Part shown: positions 55,151 to 63,939 of the stretch, piece after piece
How positions within the stretch are numbered: the first letter of the stretch is position 1
Layout of the letters: the number at the start of each line of letters is the position of its first letter
Source of the DNA: JAEYFP01 sp964566545
Lineage (GTDB): Bacteria > Bacillota > Clostridia > Lachnospirales > Lachnospiraceae
Assembly: GCA_964566545.1 (NCBI GenBank)
Contig: CAZMIX010000002.1
Coordinates: 62,001 to 126,000, forward strand
Direction: 5' to 3'
DNA length: 64,000 nucleotides
Made by a program: the position numbers and the translations under genes
Notes under the pieces: model-generated
The model's database searches: none
Seen by the model: only the letters and a program-made list of their open reading frames with translations
What the model was told of the DNA's origin: nothing

Positions 55151-55987
55151 TTATTTTACCGCGCCTGCCATAACGCCGTTCATCACCCATTTCTGGCAGA
55201 AAAGATAGACGGCCAGCACAGGAAGCAAAACCAACAGATAGGAGGCAAAAGCCAAATTGTATTCAACCGAAAACTGGCGGTTGAATACATATTGCGCGAG
55301 CTGCAGCGTCTGCTGCTTTGTGTCGCTGAGCAATACAAGCGGCATGGTAAAATCGTTCCATGTCCACATAAACGAAAGAATTGCAATCGTCGCCGTCATC
55401 GGCTTTAATATCGGAAAAATGATATAAAAAAACGTCTGTATTGGATTCGCTCCGTCGATCATCGCCGCCTCATCCATCGCCGCCGGAATTCCCTTGATCG
55501 CGCCGCCATACAAAAATGTGTTCATCGGCAGTCCGAAAATTACATACAAAAAAGTAATGCCATACCGGTTGTCCAGATGAAACGCGTTTGCCTGTACGAC
55601 AAGCGGAAGCATGATCACACTGAACGGAATAAACATCGCGCTGATAAAATAGTAATACATCAAATTGAAAAATTTACTGTTTTTGCGGTTCCTCGTAATC
55701 GCATAAGCCACAAAGGAATTTGTGATCAGCGTAAGCAAGAGGTTTCCCACCGTAATAAACAGCGTATTCAAAAATTTTCTCGGATATTCGGTCATCTGCC
55801 ACGCATCCGTAAAATTCTGAAATCTGAGCTTTCGCGGAAGAGCCAATATCTGATTCATGTCAGAAGGATCCTTGATAGCGATCATCAAAGCCATGTACAA
55901 AGGCAATAAAATCACAAGTAGGATGCCGATAATCAAAAGTGCCGTTACCGGCATGTTCGCATGCTTCGCCGCCCGTCTACTCATCAA
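55151..55987 (-). CDS. Sugar ABC transporter permease (MalG type)
   Basis: Six-helix membrane subunit of a CUT1 importer. The EAA loop is DEAAMIDGANPIQTFFYIIFPILKP. Length 278. It overlaps the upstream permease gene by 11 bp, so the two are coupled. No ATPase gene is in this cassette; such systems commonly borrow a shared MsmX/MsmK-type ATPase encoded elsewhere. Confidence 0.94.
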   Translation of the reverse strand: MMSRRAAKHANMPVTALLIIGILLVILLPLYMALMIAIKDPSDMNQILALPRKLRFQNFTDAWQMTEYPRKFLNTLFITVGNLLLTLITNSFVAYAITRNRKNSKFFNLMYYYFISAMFIPFSVIMLPLVVQANAFHLDNRYGITFLYVIFGLPMNTFLYGGAIKGIPAAMDEAAMIDGANPIQTFFYIIFPILKPMTATIAILSFMWTWNDFTMPLVLLSDTKQQTLQLAQYVFNRQFSVEYNLAFASYLLVLLPVLAVYLFCQKWVMNGVMAGAVK

Positions 55988-56852
55988 ATTTCTCCTCCCT
56001 CTTTTCCAATACTCTCAATTGAAAAACAGAAATCGCTACGACAATCACAAACAGCATGACCGCATTGGCCGACTGATACGCAAACTGTCCACCGCCAAAG
56101 CCTTTTTTATAAATCAATACCGCGATCGAGGTCGTCACATTTCCAGGACCGCCTTCCGTCATCGCCATGATCTGGTCATAAACCATCAGAAATCCCCGGC
56201 CCGACAACACCATGTTGATCGTAAAGGACGAGGCCAGCAGCGGAAAGGTGATCCGGAAAAAGCGCTTTAAACCGGTCGCGCCGTCAAGAGCCGCCGCTTC
56301 ATAAATATCCGAATCGATCGCCTGCAGCCCTGCGATATAAATCAGCGTGTTAAATGCGCAGGCGCTCCAGAGTGTCACGATGATAATTCCCCACATGGCA
56401 TGCTGTGTTCCTAACAAATTGACGCTGAGCGCTTTGATTCCCAGCGCTTTGCCAAGCTGCGGAAGCATATTGGCAAATATAAATTTAAAGATAAATCCGA
56501 TGATCAGATTTCCCAGCATATAAGGGAGAAAATAGAATGCCTTGATCGTATTTTTAAATTTGATTTCCGCATTCAGGGCGCATGCCAGAATCAGGCTGAT
56601 TACATTGACCAGCATTGTCGTGATGAGAGCAAACCGGAATGTAAAAAGGTATGCGTGGGTCGTATCCGGGTCGGAAATATTGTGAATATAGTTTCTAAAA
56701 CCGACAAACTCCCACTTCCCATACCCTTTCCAGTTTGTGAAGCTGTAAAACACGCCTTTTAAAAAAGAAAGCGTGTGAAAGTTAAAAAACAACAGCGCCA
56801 TGATAATGACGACTATATAAAATACCGCATTGATTTTTCTTCTCTTTTTCAA
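55977..56852 (-). CDS. Sugar ABC transporter permease (MalF type)
   Basis: Second membrane subunit, six to seven helices, with EAA loop YEAAALDGATGLKRFFRITFPLL. I choose the TTG at 56852, eight bases after AGGGAGG; an upstream frame extension lies within a terminator hairpin. That gives 291 residues. It partners the MalG-type protein to form the channel. Confidence 0.92.
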   Translation of the reverse strand: MKKRRKINAVFYIVVIIMALLFFNFHTLSFLKGVFYSFTNWKGYGKWEFVGFRNYIHNISDPDTTHAYLFTFRFALITTMLVNVISLILACALNAEIKFKNTIKAFYFLPYMLGNLIIGFIFKFIFANMLPQLGKALGIKALSVNLLGTQHAMWGIIIVTLWSACAFNTLIYIAGLQAIDSDIYEAAALDGATGLKRFFRITFPLLASSFTINMVLSGRGFLMVYDQIMAMTEGGPGNVTTSIAVLIYKKGFGGGQFAYQSANAVMLFVIVVAISVFQLRVLEKREEKFDE

Positions 56853-56870
56853 TACAAGAGCCTCCCTGCA

Positions 56871-56903
56871 AAAAGGTCCTGAATCCAAACCGCATTCAGG
56901 ACC
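56871..56903 (-). terminator. Intercistronic terminator between binding protein and permeases
   Basis: GGTCCTGAAT (56875-56884) pairs with ATTCAGGACC (56894-56903); the minus strand continues TTTTT. Partial termination here should make the binding protein more abundant than the permeases. Confidence 0.8.
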
Positions 56904-56919
56904 CTTCTCTTTTGATCAA

Positions 56920-58227
56920 TTATTCTACATTTGCAATATCATACTTTTCATCACAATTTTTCATTAATGAGCTCACATTTTCCTGTGTGCTCATTCCATT
57001 CGCATAATTTAAGGAAAATTCCGAAAGGATCGCGGAAAGATCAAAACCCGCAGGATAATAATGATCCGGGAAATTCGCCACCTTGCCCGCCGCGATATCC
57101 GCTTTTACACCGGCAACGGTCGCATCGCCCTGCTCCACTCCCTTTACCGCCGAAAAAGCAAACTGATCGTCGATATATTTCTGTGCATTTTCCTTTTCGA
57201 GCATAAACGCGATGAACTTCTTTGCAATCTCCAAATTTTCGGAATCGGCGGCAGCAAACAGAACATCCACGCCGGACGTTACATAATTCTTAGATGCATC
57301 GTTAGAGGCCGGCAATGCAAATAGATCCACATTGAAATCAGGATTTGCATTTTTATATTGATTGATCGCCCAATTGCCGTTGATCATCATGACGCCTTCC
57401 CCATTTGCAAACGCTTTGTTTCCGTCGTCATATCCCAGCCCCATAAAATCCTCCTGGGCATAGCTTAATATTTGCAGGTATTTTTCTCCTACCTCCTCAT
57501 GGGTTCCGGCAAATGTCGTCTCATTTTTCAGCCTTGCATCCGTAAAACCTTCCGGCTGCAAATCAGGCGCCATGCTGTTCCATGGGCAAAGCCCTGTCCA
57601 ACTGTCTTTTAATGTCATCAAAAACGGAACTTCGCCTGCTGCTCGGATTGTTTCCGCCACATCCATAAATTCATCCCATGTCGTCGGCACACGTAAGCCC
57701 AGCTCGTTAAACTTATCCACATTATACAAAACGCCGGAAGCATTTGTCGCATAAGGAATACCGTATGCTTTCTGTTCGCCTGACGCATTTACATCATAGA
57801 CCATCTGTAAATAAGATTCCTGCACCTCTCCTACAAAGCTCTCACCGCTTAAGTCCGCAAGCACGCCCGCACCCTGGAGCTCTTTGTAGTTGTTGTCGCC
57901 TCCGACAGCGATAATGTCCGGAATATCATTTTTGGCAAGCCGTGTCTTTAAAACCGTACCGGCATCCGCCGGCGCGTTGATGACGATATGAGCCGCCGGA
58001 TTCTGCTGGTTGAATTCATCCACGAGCTGCTGTAAAATTTCCTTGTTTTCCGCCTTTGTAGAAAATAACTCCAGTTCGGTTCCTTTGGCACTTCCCGTTT
58101 CACTTGCTTCAGAATCTACATTTTGTGCTGCCGCAGCAGCCTCCCCTGCGTTTGTCTTGCAGCCGGCAAGAATACCGACCGACAAAACCGCCATGGCTAC
58201 CAATACATTCCTTGTACGTCTCTTCAT
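56920..58227 (-). CDS. Sugar-binding lipoprotein of the ABC importer
   Basis: Captures the sugar outside the cell. The start at 58227 follows GGGAGG; a longer in-frame start is unsupported. Signal peptide with lipobox ILAGC (Cys near 23), then an Ala/Glu/Ser linker and a family 1 binding fold: ELFSTKAENKEILQQLVDEFNQQNP, DIIAVGGDNNYKEL, YGIPYATNASGVLYNVDKFNELGLRVPTTWDEF. Trp and aromatic residues such as DSWTGLCPWNSM could stack on sugar rings. First gene of the operon, downstream of the operator-like palindrome. Confidence 0.94.
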   Translation of the reverse strand: MKRRTRNVLVAMAVLSVGILAGCKTNAGEAAAAAQNVDSEASETGSAKGTELELFSTKAENKEILQQLVDEFNQQNPAAHIVINAPADAGTVLKTRLAKNDIPDIIAVGGDNNYKELQGAGVLADLSGESFVGEVQESYLQMVYDVNASGEQKAYGIPYATNASGVLYNVDKFNELGLRVPTTWDEFMDVAETIRAAGEVPFLMTLKDSWTGLCPWNSMAPDLQPEGFTDARLKNETTFAGTHEEVGEKYLQILSYAQEDFMGLGYDDGNKAFANGEGVMMINGNWAINQYKNANPDFNVDLFALPASNDASKNYVTSGVDVLFAAADSENLEIAKKFIAFMLEKENAQKYIDDQFAFSAVKGVEQGDATVAGVKADIAAGKVANFPDHYYPAGFDLSAILSEFSLNYANGMSTQENVSSLMKNCDEKYDIANVE

Positions 58228-58340
58228 AAAATCCGCCTCCCTATCAGTTCTTAACCAATCGATGTAATTTTTTGCAACCCTGTGCTGCGCAACACATTCA
58301 TCACGCTTAAATCGTAAACTCAAATTGCTGTATTTGCAAT

Positions 58341-58358
58341 AGGTTTCATACGAAACCT
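58341..58358. promoter_or_regulatory. LacI-type operator upstream of the sugar operon
   Basis: AGGTTTCATACGAAACCT is an 18-bp palindrome with one mismatched pair (arms AGGTTTCAT and AGGTTTCGT), of the size and symmetry LacI proteins bind. It lies about 115 bp before the binding-protein start, just downstream of AT-rich promoter-like sequence on the minus strand. Confidence 0.65.
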
Positions 58359-58443
58359 AATATTTAGCTAAATTTTTATATATTGATTTGTGCATAATTC
58401 CCAAAAACAAAATCCGCTTGCCCACGGCATAGTTTTGTTCCAT

Positions 58444-58507
58444 GCGCACAGCCGCGCATAAAATTGGGCTACATGGGAAATTCCGAAAAATTTCATATAT
58501 AGCAAAA
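58444..58507. repeat. Structured ~64-bp repeat, copy A
   Basis: Begins GCGCACAGCCGCGC and continues with a GGAAATTCC...TTTC segment. It matches copy B (59680-59743) at about 51 of 64 bases by hand alignment, same orientation. The two copies flank the LacI-family gene. Confidence 0.7.
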
Positions 58508-58543
58508 AAGATTCCCGCAATGACATTGCGGGAACCCTTTTTT
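58504..58543. terminator. Terminator after the LacI-family gene
   Basis: TTCCCGCAAT (58512-58521) pairs with ATTGCGGGAA (58525-58534) around a GAC loop. A-run on the left and T-run on the right make it work in both directions, chiefly for the regulator gene (minus strand). Confidence 0.88.
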
Positions 58544-58551
58544 CTTGTGAT

Positions 58552-59574
58552 CTATTTTCTATTATTTCTGCGTCTGACCGAGTCGCGCACGACCAATTGA
58601 ACAGGCAATTTTGTATTCCGCGTTAAAACCGGCTCATTTTGTATTACCTTCAAAAGCCTCTCCATTGCCACGTATGCTTTCCGGCTGACGTCCTGATGGA
58701 TCGTCGTCAGCTTCGGATGGATCATCGTCGCATACATATTATCATCAAAACCGGTAATGGAAATATCATCAGGAATACGGATATTTTTATCATATAAAAA
58801 GTTCATCATTTCTATGGCATCATAGTCGGAGGAAAATGCCAACGCGCCCGCCTGCAAAAAACGTTCGAGCTGCTGCTCATACATATGGACGCGCAGCCGG
58901 TATGCCTGCGGAATTAATAAATATCTCGACTTCGGACAGAAAGAGCCTTTGCTTTCCATCGCCTTCTTAAAGCCAAGCCACCTGAAATAATCGCTGTCCA
59001 TTTGCGTTTCCGCTAAAAAAAGCGCTTTGTCAAATCCGCATTCCAAAAGATAGCTTCCGATTTGGTAGCCGCCTGAATAATCGTCAATTCCAACGTTCAT
59101 GTATTCCGGTTCTTCATCGGAATAAGTATCTATCAAAATGACAGGCTTATTCAGCTTCTTTTTCAGTTCATAATAAGTCTCTCCGGAATAGCCCAAGGCG
59201 ATCAGACCGTCTATATTCCACCGCGAAGCGATATTAACCACCTTTTCATTCTCTTTTCCATCGATCAGCATGACATAATAGCCATGCATATCCGCCGCTT
59301 TATGTAATGCGCCCACAAACTCGCCGACAAATGAATCCTGCATGGCATTAAAGCCGTGGGTTTCATCGAAACCAAGCACAAATCCAATAATGCGCGACAC
59401 ATTTTTCGTCAAAATCATCGAGCCCATATTAGGCACATATCCCTGCTCGTCAAGAATCGCCGATATTTTATCGATCGTCTGCTTTGAAACCCGTTTTGTA
59501 TTTCCATGAATGACATTGGATACGGTAGTCCGACTGACGCCTACCATATCCGCAATATCCTGCAACCGAATCAT
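58552..59574 (-). CDS. LacI/GalR-family transcriptional repressor
   Basis: Regulator of the adjacent sugar importer. The start at 59574 uses AAAGGAGA and gives 340 residues. The DNA-binding head is MIRLQDIADMVGVSRTTVSNVIHGNTKRVS followed by the hinge region. The effector-binding core has VMLIDGKENEKVVNIASRWNIDGLIALGY, VILIDTYSDEE and DDISITGFDDNMYATMIHPKLTTIHQD. It is on the same strand as its presumed targets, separated by a terminator, and a strong operator candidate lies at 58341-58358. The inducer is presumably the imported glucoside. Confidence 0.93.
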   Translation of the reverse strand: MIRLQDIADMVGVSRTTVSNVIHGNTKRVSKQTIDKISAILDEQGYVPNMGSMILTKNVSRIIGFVLGFDETHGFNAMQDSFVGEFVGALHKAADMHGYYVMLIDGKENEKVVNIASRWNIDGLIALGYSGETYYELKKKLNKPVILIDTYSDEEPEYMNVGIDDYSGGYQIGSYLLECGFDKALFLAETQMDSDYFRWLGFKKAMESKGSFCPKSRYLLIPQAYRLRVHMYEQQLERFLQAGALAFSSDYDAIEMMNFLYDKNIRIPDDISITGFDDNMYATMIHPKLTTIHQDVSRKAYVAMERLLKVIQNEPVLTRNTKLPVQLVVRDSVRRRNNRK

Positions 59575-59679
59575 CCGCCTTCTCCTTTGTAAAACGTTCA
59601 TTAAACTCTGCCTGAGAACAAAATTGTGCTTCGTATACTCCCGCGTTCAAATACTCCGGCAGCACAGCTTTTGATCCGC

Positions 59680-59743
59680 GCGCGCAGCTGCGCATGAAAT
59701 TTTGTTATATAGGAAATTCGGAAGAATTTCCTATATAATAAAA
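59680..59743. repeat. Structured ~64-bp repeat, copy B
   Basis: Contains the palindrome GCGCAGCTGCGC and a perfect 15-bp hairpin (59705-59719 with 59724-59738, loop GGAA). It is the better preserved of the two copies flanking the LacI-family gene. A further 8-bp inverted repeat (TTGCATAT...ATATGCAA, 59747-59771) follows. Confidence 0.75.
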
Positions 59744-59820
59744 TAGTTGCATATCACATAAAAATATGCAAGGTAATTTTTTATCAAAATTATCCCTCGG
59801 CCGATACCATTCTATTATCT

Positions 59821-60177
59821 TTATTTTTTCATTTTCGGATTGAAAAGCAGGCTGACAAGGTAGCCGAATATAAGCGCGGCGCTGATGCCGACCGCACTGG
59901 CCGTGAAGCCTCCCATAAAAATGCCGATAAAGCCTTTTTCGTCAACCGCTTTTTTGACTCCCTGAAACAATACGTTGCCGAATCCAAGCAGCGGCACGCT
60001 CGCGCCGCCTCCCGCATATTCAGTAAATGGCTCATAGACGTTGATCGCACTTAAAACTGCGCCCGTACATACGAGAAGCACCATAATTCTGCCGGGCATC
60101 AGCTTCGTTTTCTCCATCAATATCTGTACAAGCAGACAGATCAGTCCGCCCACCCAAAATGCATTGAAATACTCCAA
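59821..60177 (-). CDS. spoVAE: Stage V sporulation protein AE, lone copy
   Basis: Membrane protein of the SpoVA channel group that moves dipicolinic acid into the spore. 118 residues, three to four helices, with WVGGLICLLVQILMEKTKLMPGRIMVLLV, LGFGNVLFQGVKKAVDEKGFIGIFMGGFTAS and a C-terminal GYLVSLLFNPK. Translation begins with TTG, eight bases after GAGGAG. The usual neighbours spoVAC and spoVAD are not here: upstream is a lipase-like gene and downstream the LacI-family gene. Confidence 0.9.
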   Translation of the reverse strand: MEYFNAFWVGGLICLLVQILMEKTKLMPGRIMVLLVCTGAVLSAINVYEPFTEYAGGGASVPLLGFGNVLFQGVKKAVDEKGFIGIFMGGFTASAVGISAALIFGYLVSLLFNPKMKK

Positions 60178-60268
60178 TTTTTATTCTCCTCTTCACGCCT
60201 CTTCTCTTGGCAGACAAAAATCTGCACATATGGGCTTTCTGCATTTATCTTTTCCCTTTTTTTAACGA

Positions 60269-61573
60269 TTATGCATATATGCTTTCTACAATTCTGGTTT
60301 CTTTTCGCTCGTAAAGGTCGATAATTTCTTCGAGAGCAAGGCTCATCATAACCGTATTTTTCTGATTTTTGTAAAGCTTTCCAATAATCTTAGTCAATAT
60401 GGCATCTGTAAAAAAATTTAATGCAAGATGATCGTCTCTCCTGTTTTTCACATCTTCAAGCTTGTCAGCAGCACTTCTGATCCGCTCAGATGATTCTCGC
60501 AGCTGTAAACAGGCATTTTTCATGTTGTTTACGGATAAATAAGCACTTTTTGAAAAAAGCCTTATCGGTTCATGTGTTAAATTTCCGAAAAAGAGTGATG
60601 CTCCCGACGTATAATAGCCAAGAAAAGCGGCAGCCGTCAAAATTTGATCCTGCTCGTATTCATCACTCTGGTCGCTGCTTATGACTGCGGCAAGGATGGC
60701 TGCAAGAAAATTACTGACGACTTCATTCCCTCTTCCAGGAAGCTTCTCCATCTGCTCCACAAAAAAGGAAGTTGCGCGCTCTAATACTTGTGTGGCGGCG
60801 GATTGCCGGGTGATACTGACAAAATCTCCATTCTCATCAAACCGTCCGCTTTTTAACATAGAATAGCTGCTGTGGGCATATACGCCTTTTCCCTCGTTCT
60901 CCACAAAAATCCGGCGTCCTGCAATTGATGTTAAAAGAACATTTACAAAATCATTATGTGCACTGATTGAAGATATCTTTGGTGCCGCCTCCTGAATCAG
61001 TTTTTCGTTTTCTTTCAAAAAAGAAGCTCCAAACCCCTGCCCGTCATAAGAAACACAGCGATCCACCTTGTCCGGACAGACTACCGTTACATATTGAGCT
61101 AGGTTTCCACCCTTGGAATGTCCACTGAGCGTAATATTTTCATAGGCACAGCACTGATCTCTGACAAAATCTGCGGCCAGCCGCTGCATGTTTGTGCCCG
61201 ATAAATATTCGCCGTATACATTATCCGCCCAGGAATGGTATTTTCCACCGGTTCCACGAAATACAACGGTCGCATCCTGACCGCCTCTCTCAGCAAAACA
61301 GACTCCCCGTATCCCACCTTCATCAATTGTCTGCACAACTTCCAGATTTCTAAAGTAATCTGAAGACCCGTCCATTTGTGCAAACAACTCTACGGCATCT
61401 TCCGCACTCATTCCGCCTCCTATATTTGAAGAACGCACCCGCTCCACGTCAAAATCTCCGGCTCCATTTTTATATACTGCGAGTGCCTCTGCGATTGTTC
61501 CTTGTGTCACAGAGCTGTCCATATAGAGATAGTTTGATAAAAGAAGTAATTCCTTTTGACTTAATTCACTCAT
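60269..61573 (-). CDS. Lipase-like alpha/beta hydrolase (Mbeg1-like, DUF2974)
   Basis: The centre has an alpha/beta-hydrolase pattern: DATVVFRGTGG, then the nucleophile elbow LSGHSKGGNLAQYV with S153, and SYDGQGFGASFL. This fits the Mbeg1-like (DUF2974) proteins. No signal peptide; the C-terminal 130 residues are helical with no named domain. It overlaps the lipoprotein gene by 8 bp and is downstream of WXG100 and VWA-FHA genes, so it may be a type VII secretion substrate or partner. That is inference from position. Confidence 0.8.
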   Translation of the reverse strand: MSELSQKELLLLSNYLYMDSSVTQGTIAEALAVYKNGAGDFDVERVRSSNIGGGMSAEDAVELFAQMDGSSDYFRNLEVVQTIDEGGIRGVCFAERGGQDATVVFRGTGGKYHSWADNVYGEYLSGTNMQRLAADFVRDQCCAYENITLSGHSKGGNLAQYVTVVCPDKVDRCVSYDGQGFGASFLKENEKLIQEAAPKISSISAHNDFVNVLLTSIAGRRIFVENEGKGVYAHSSYSMLKSGRFDENGDFVSITRQSAATQVLERATSFFVEQMEKLPGRGNEVVSNFLAAILAAVISSDQSDEYEQDQILTAAAFLGYYTSGASLFFGNLTHEPIRLFSKSAYLSVNNMKNACLQLRESSERIRSAADKLEDVKNRRDDHLALNFFTDAILTKIIGKLYKNQKNTVMMSLALEEIIDLYERKETRIVESIYA

Positions 61574-62279
61574 TTGCTTTTATGACCCTTCGTACTAATA
61601 CAATACAATCTTCACCATCCGCATGATAATAATCGGATAAATAGGAGGCGCAATTTTCTCTGCAAATTTCTGAAAATGCCTGATCCTTCAGTGCACATAC
61701 CCTCACAAGACCAGGCTGCAAAATTTCGTTCATCTGGGTAAACAAAGCCTCTGTTCGATTCACAAAATCCTTCTGATCCGTCATTTCCAAATCAGACCCT
61801 CTTAGGAAAATGTAGTAATCCGCATCCAAAAGAGCTCCCGCAGCCTTTGCGGTTTCTAATGTATCGTCACTTTCAAAATCATTACAAAACTTTGAAAAGA
61901 AAACTTGTTTGATGTAAACTTTTCTTTCTACTCCTTTGAGTGCCGGAAGAATGCTAACCGCATTCTCCATGTCCTCCCTGATCAACAGACTAAAATACTC
62001 ATCCTCAAATATTCGATCTGCTTCGTGCTGATTCCGATAACGTTTTACTGTAAAACAATCCGTTTTTGCGTTCGATCCTTCACGCACGGCACAATATTGA
62101 TCATATTCCACCGGCAGCACCGAGATTTGACAGGAAAGCACTTGAAAACGTTCTTTGTATTTTTCTTCCAGATGCTGTTCTATTTCTTTTTTTGCTTGCT
62201 CCAGCTCTTTTTCATTCTCCATGCACCCGCATCCTCCTAATAATACCAGCAATAATCCTATTCCAATAAAATATCGCAT
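61566..62279 (-). CDS. Lipoprotein of unknown family
   Basis: I do not recognise it. The signal peptide MRYFIGIGLLLVLLGGCGC ends at a lipobox (GGC), so the 220-residue mature protein is lipid-anchored outside. Residues 20-45 are a Lys/Glu helix; the rest is mixed alpha/beta with several cysteines. The gene overlaps the following lipase-like gene by 8 bp (ATGAGTGA) and lies about 20 bp after the VWA-FHA gene, so it belongs to the same operon. Confidence 0.75.
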   Translation of the reverse strand: MRYFIGIGLLLVLLGGCGCMENEKELEQAKKEIEQHLEEKYKERFQVLSCQISVLPVEYDQYCAVREGSNAKTDCFTVKRYRNQHEADRIFEDEYFSLLIREDMENAVSILPALKGVERKVYIKQVFFSKFCNDFESDDTLETAKAAGALLDADYYIFLRGSDLEMTDQKDFVNRTEALFTQMNEILQPGLVRVCALKDQAFSEICRENCASYLSDYYHADGEDCIVLVRRVIKANE

Positions 62280-62299
62280 TCAAGCTGCTCCTCTTTCTC

Positions 62300-63601
62300 T
62301 TATGATGGCATCCTTACCTGAAATTCAAGCTGACCCATTTTTAGAATATCTCCTGAATAAAGCTCCATTTCCTGATATACCTTCTGGTCATTTACCTGCG
62401 TTCCGTTAGAAGACTGTAAATCTCTCACGACCCATTGCCCACCCCGCAAGTAAAGCTCGCAGTGCTGCCCCGATACGGAATCATCATAATCAATAACAAT
62501 ATCACACCTGTTTTTTCCTCTTCCCAAAATAAGCTTATCCTTGCAGGACGCACGAAATAACTTTGTTGGATCGCTCCTGTCCTCTAAAATGATGTCACGC
62601 AAACCAGCCTGCTGAAACAGAAGCCTCGTCGCATTTCCATCCTCTGCACTCGCCTCATCTCTGAAAAGTGCCTGCGTCACCCCGTAGCTCTTCTCCACAT
62701 CTATCAAACAACTGCTGCGCCGTTTCACCTCCGTTTGCAAATTTTCCATAAATTCTTTTTCGTTCTCTCTTCTGATTTTATTCTTTTTCATCCACATACA
62801 TCCTGCCGCAAATAAAACAGCCAATACAGCAATCACGCCAAGCGTAATCGTCAGATAACCAGCATTTTGCCCCGCAGTTAGGGAGGGAGCCAGTTCATAA
62901 AGAACCGGCTCTATATCCTCGTTTTCGGAAAGCAGCACTTTATTTTCTGAAACAATTGTCTCCTGAAGTTCAACCGCGGGAACTAATTTTACTGATTCCC
63001 TTTCTTTTTTTACAATTGTCTCCTGTGTAGGAAACGTAATTTGGCGTTCTCGCATTGCCGCAAGCAATTCGTCTCCGATCTTGCGTTCCACCTCCGCTTC
63101 GCTGTCCGCAAATTCCGTATAAAATGCCTGCCCTCCGCTGATACGTGAGATCGCCGCAAGATCTTTCAATGCGCTCCCATTGTTTTTCTGTACACAACCG
63201 ATTACATAAATCGGATACTCCGTTTTATCCAGTGTAAAGTAAAGCTCCTCTACTGGGTACACGAGCGATTCCTCCGACAGGCCGTCCGTGATGAGGAGAA
63301 TACTTCTGCAAGCAAAATCCGCCTGCCGCCATTCCTGTAGAATATCCATCAGCACATCCGTAAGATAAGTATCCTGGTCGGTAAGTATAAAAGCATCCAG
63401 CGCTTTCATCAGACTCTGCCTGTCAGTTTCATAATCTGTCGCATAGTCAATCGTTTCCCCAAAAAAGGCAAGCGCAAAAGCATCTCCTTCCTCTGCATGC
63501 TCAAATAAATAAATAAGCACCTCTTTTACAATCTCTCGGTTGCCCGGCCCGATCGACAAGGAATCATCAACGAGTACGAGTGTTTTATAATTGCATTCCA
63601 T
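62300..63601 (-). CDS. VWA-TM-FHA membrane protein
   Basis: A von Willebrand A domain (1-190) carries the metal-binding DxSxS at D12-S14-S16 (VDDSLSIG), a Thr in DTYLTDVL and the LLITDG Asp. One membrane helix follows (about 252-272), then a charged segment and a C-terminal FHA domain (about 349-433) with LILGRGKNRCDIVI, SVSGQHCELYL and SSNGTQVNDQKV. FHA domains bind phosphothreonine, so the protein could link Ser/Thr kinase signalling to an outside or inside VWA complex. VWA-FHA pairs occur in type VII secretion loci of Clostridia. Confidence 0.88.
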   Translation of the reverse strand: MECNYKTLVLVDDSLSIGPGNREIVKEVLIYLFEHAEEGDAFALAFFGETIDYATDYETDRQSLMKALDAFILTDQDTYLTDVLMDILQEWRQADFACRSILLITDGLSEESLVYPVEELYFTLDKTEYPIYVIGCVQKNNGSALKDLAAISRISGGQAFYTEFADSEAEVERKIGDELLAAMRERQITFPTQETIVKKERESVKLVPAVELQETIVSENKVLLSENEDIEPVLYELAPSLTAGQNAGYLTITLGVIAVLAVLFAAGCMWMKKNKIRRENEKEFMENLQTEVKRRSSCLIDVEKSYGVTQALFRDEASAEDGNATRLLFQQAGLRDIILEDRSDPTKLFRASCKDKLILGRGKNRCDIVIDYDDSVSGQHCELYLRGGQWVVRDLQSSNGTQVNDQKVYQEMELYSGDILKMGQLEFQVRMPS

Positions 63602-63624
63602 ATTTTGTCCTGCCTTTTTTTAAT

Positions 63625-63939
63625 TCAGCCGACCACCTCTGTCAAGAGCCTTCCGCTTTCCTCAACTCCGGCATTTTCGGCATTCTGATATTCTCTTGCC
63701 ATCTCGTTTAAATCGGTCACATGCTCCTGAATAATTCGGTTTATTTTCTCAATGTCGTCTTGCAGACCGGAAAATTTATTACCGTAGCTGCTGGCGGCCT
63801 CTCCCTGCCATATGGCTTTCAGTCCGTTCACAATCGTTGTCATTTCTTGTGTCAGAGTACTGATTGCCTTTCCCGTTGTTCCAAATTCATTCGATGCCTG
63901 TATCAGTTTTTCAGGCGTTACTTTTAAAATTCCTTCCAT
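63625..63939 (-). CDS. WXG100 family (ESAT-6-like) protein
   Basis: Small helical-hairpin protein of 104 residues with the central W44-Q45-G46 (AIWQGEAASSY) turn that defines the family. Both flanking segments are amphipathic helices and there is no signal peptide. WXG100 proteins are secreted by, or cofactors of, the type VII system. Ribosome site AAGGAG. It is the first gene seen of the leftward run WXG100, VWA-FHA, lipoprotein, lipase-like; the remaining secretion genes, if present, lie beyond the window. Confidence 0.9.
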   Translation of the reverse strand: MEGILKVTPEKLIQASNEFGTTGKAISTLTQEMTTIVNGLKAIWQGEAASSYGNKFSGLQDDIEKINRIIQEHVTDLNEMAREYQNAENAGVEESGRLLTEVVG

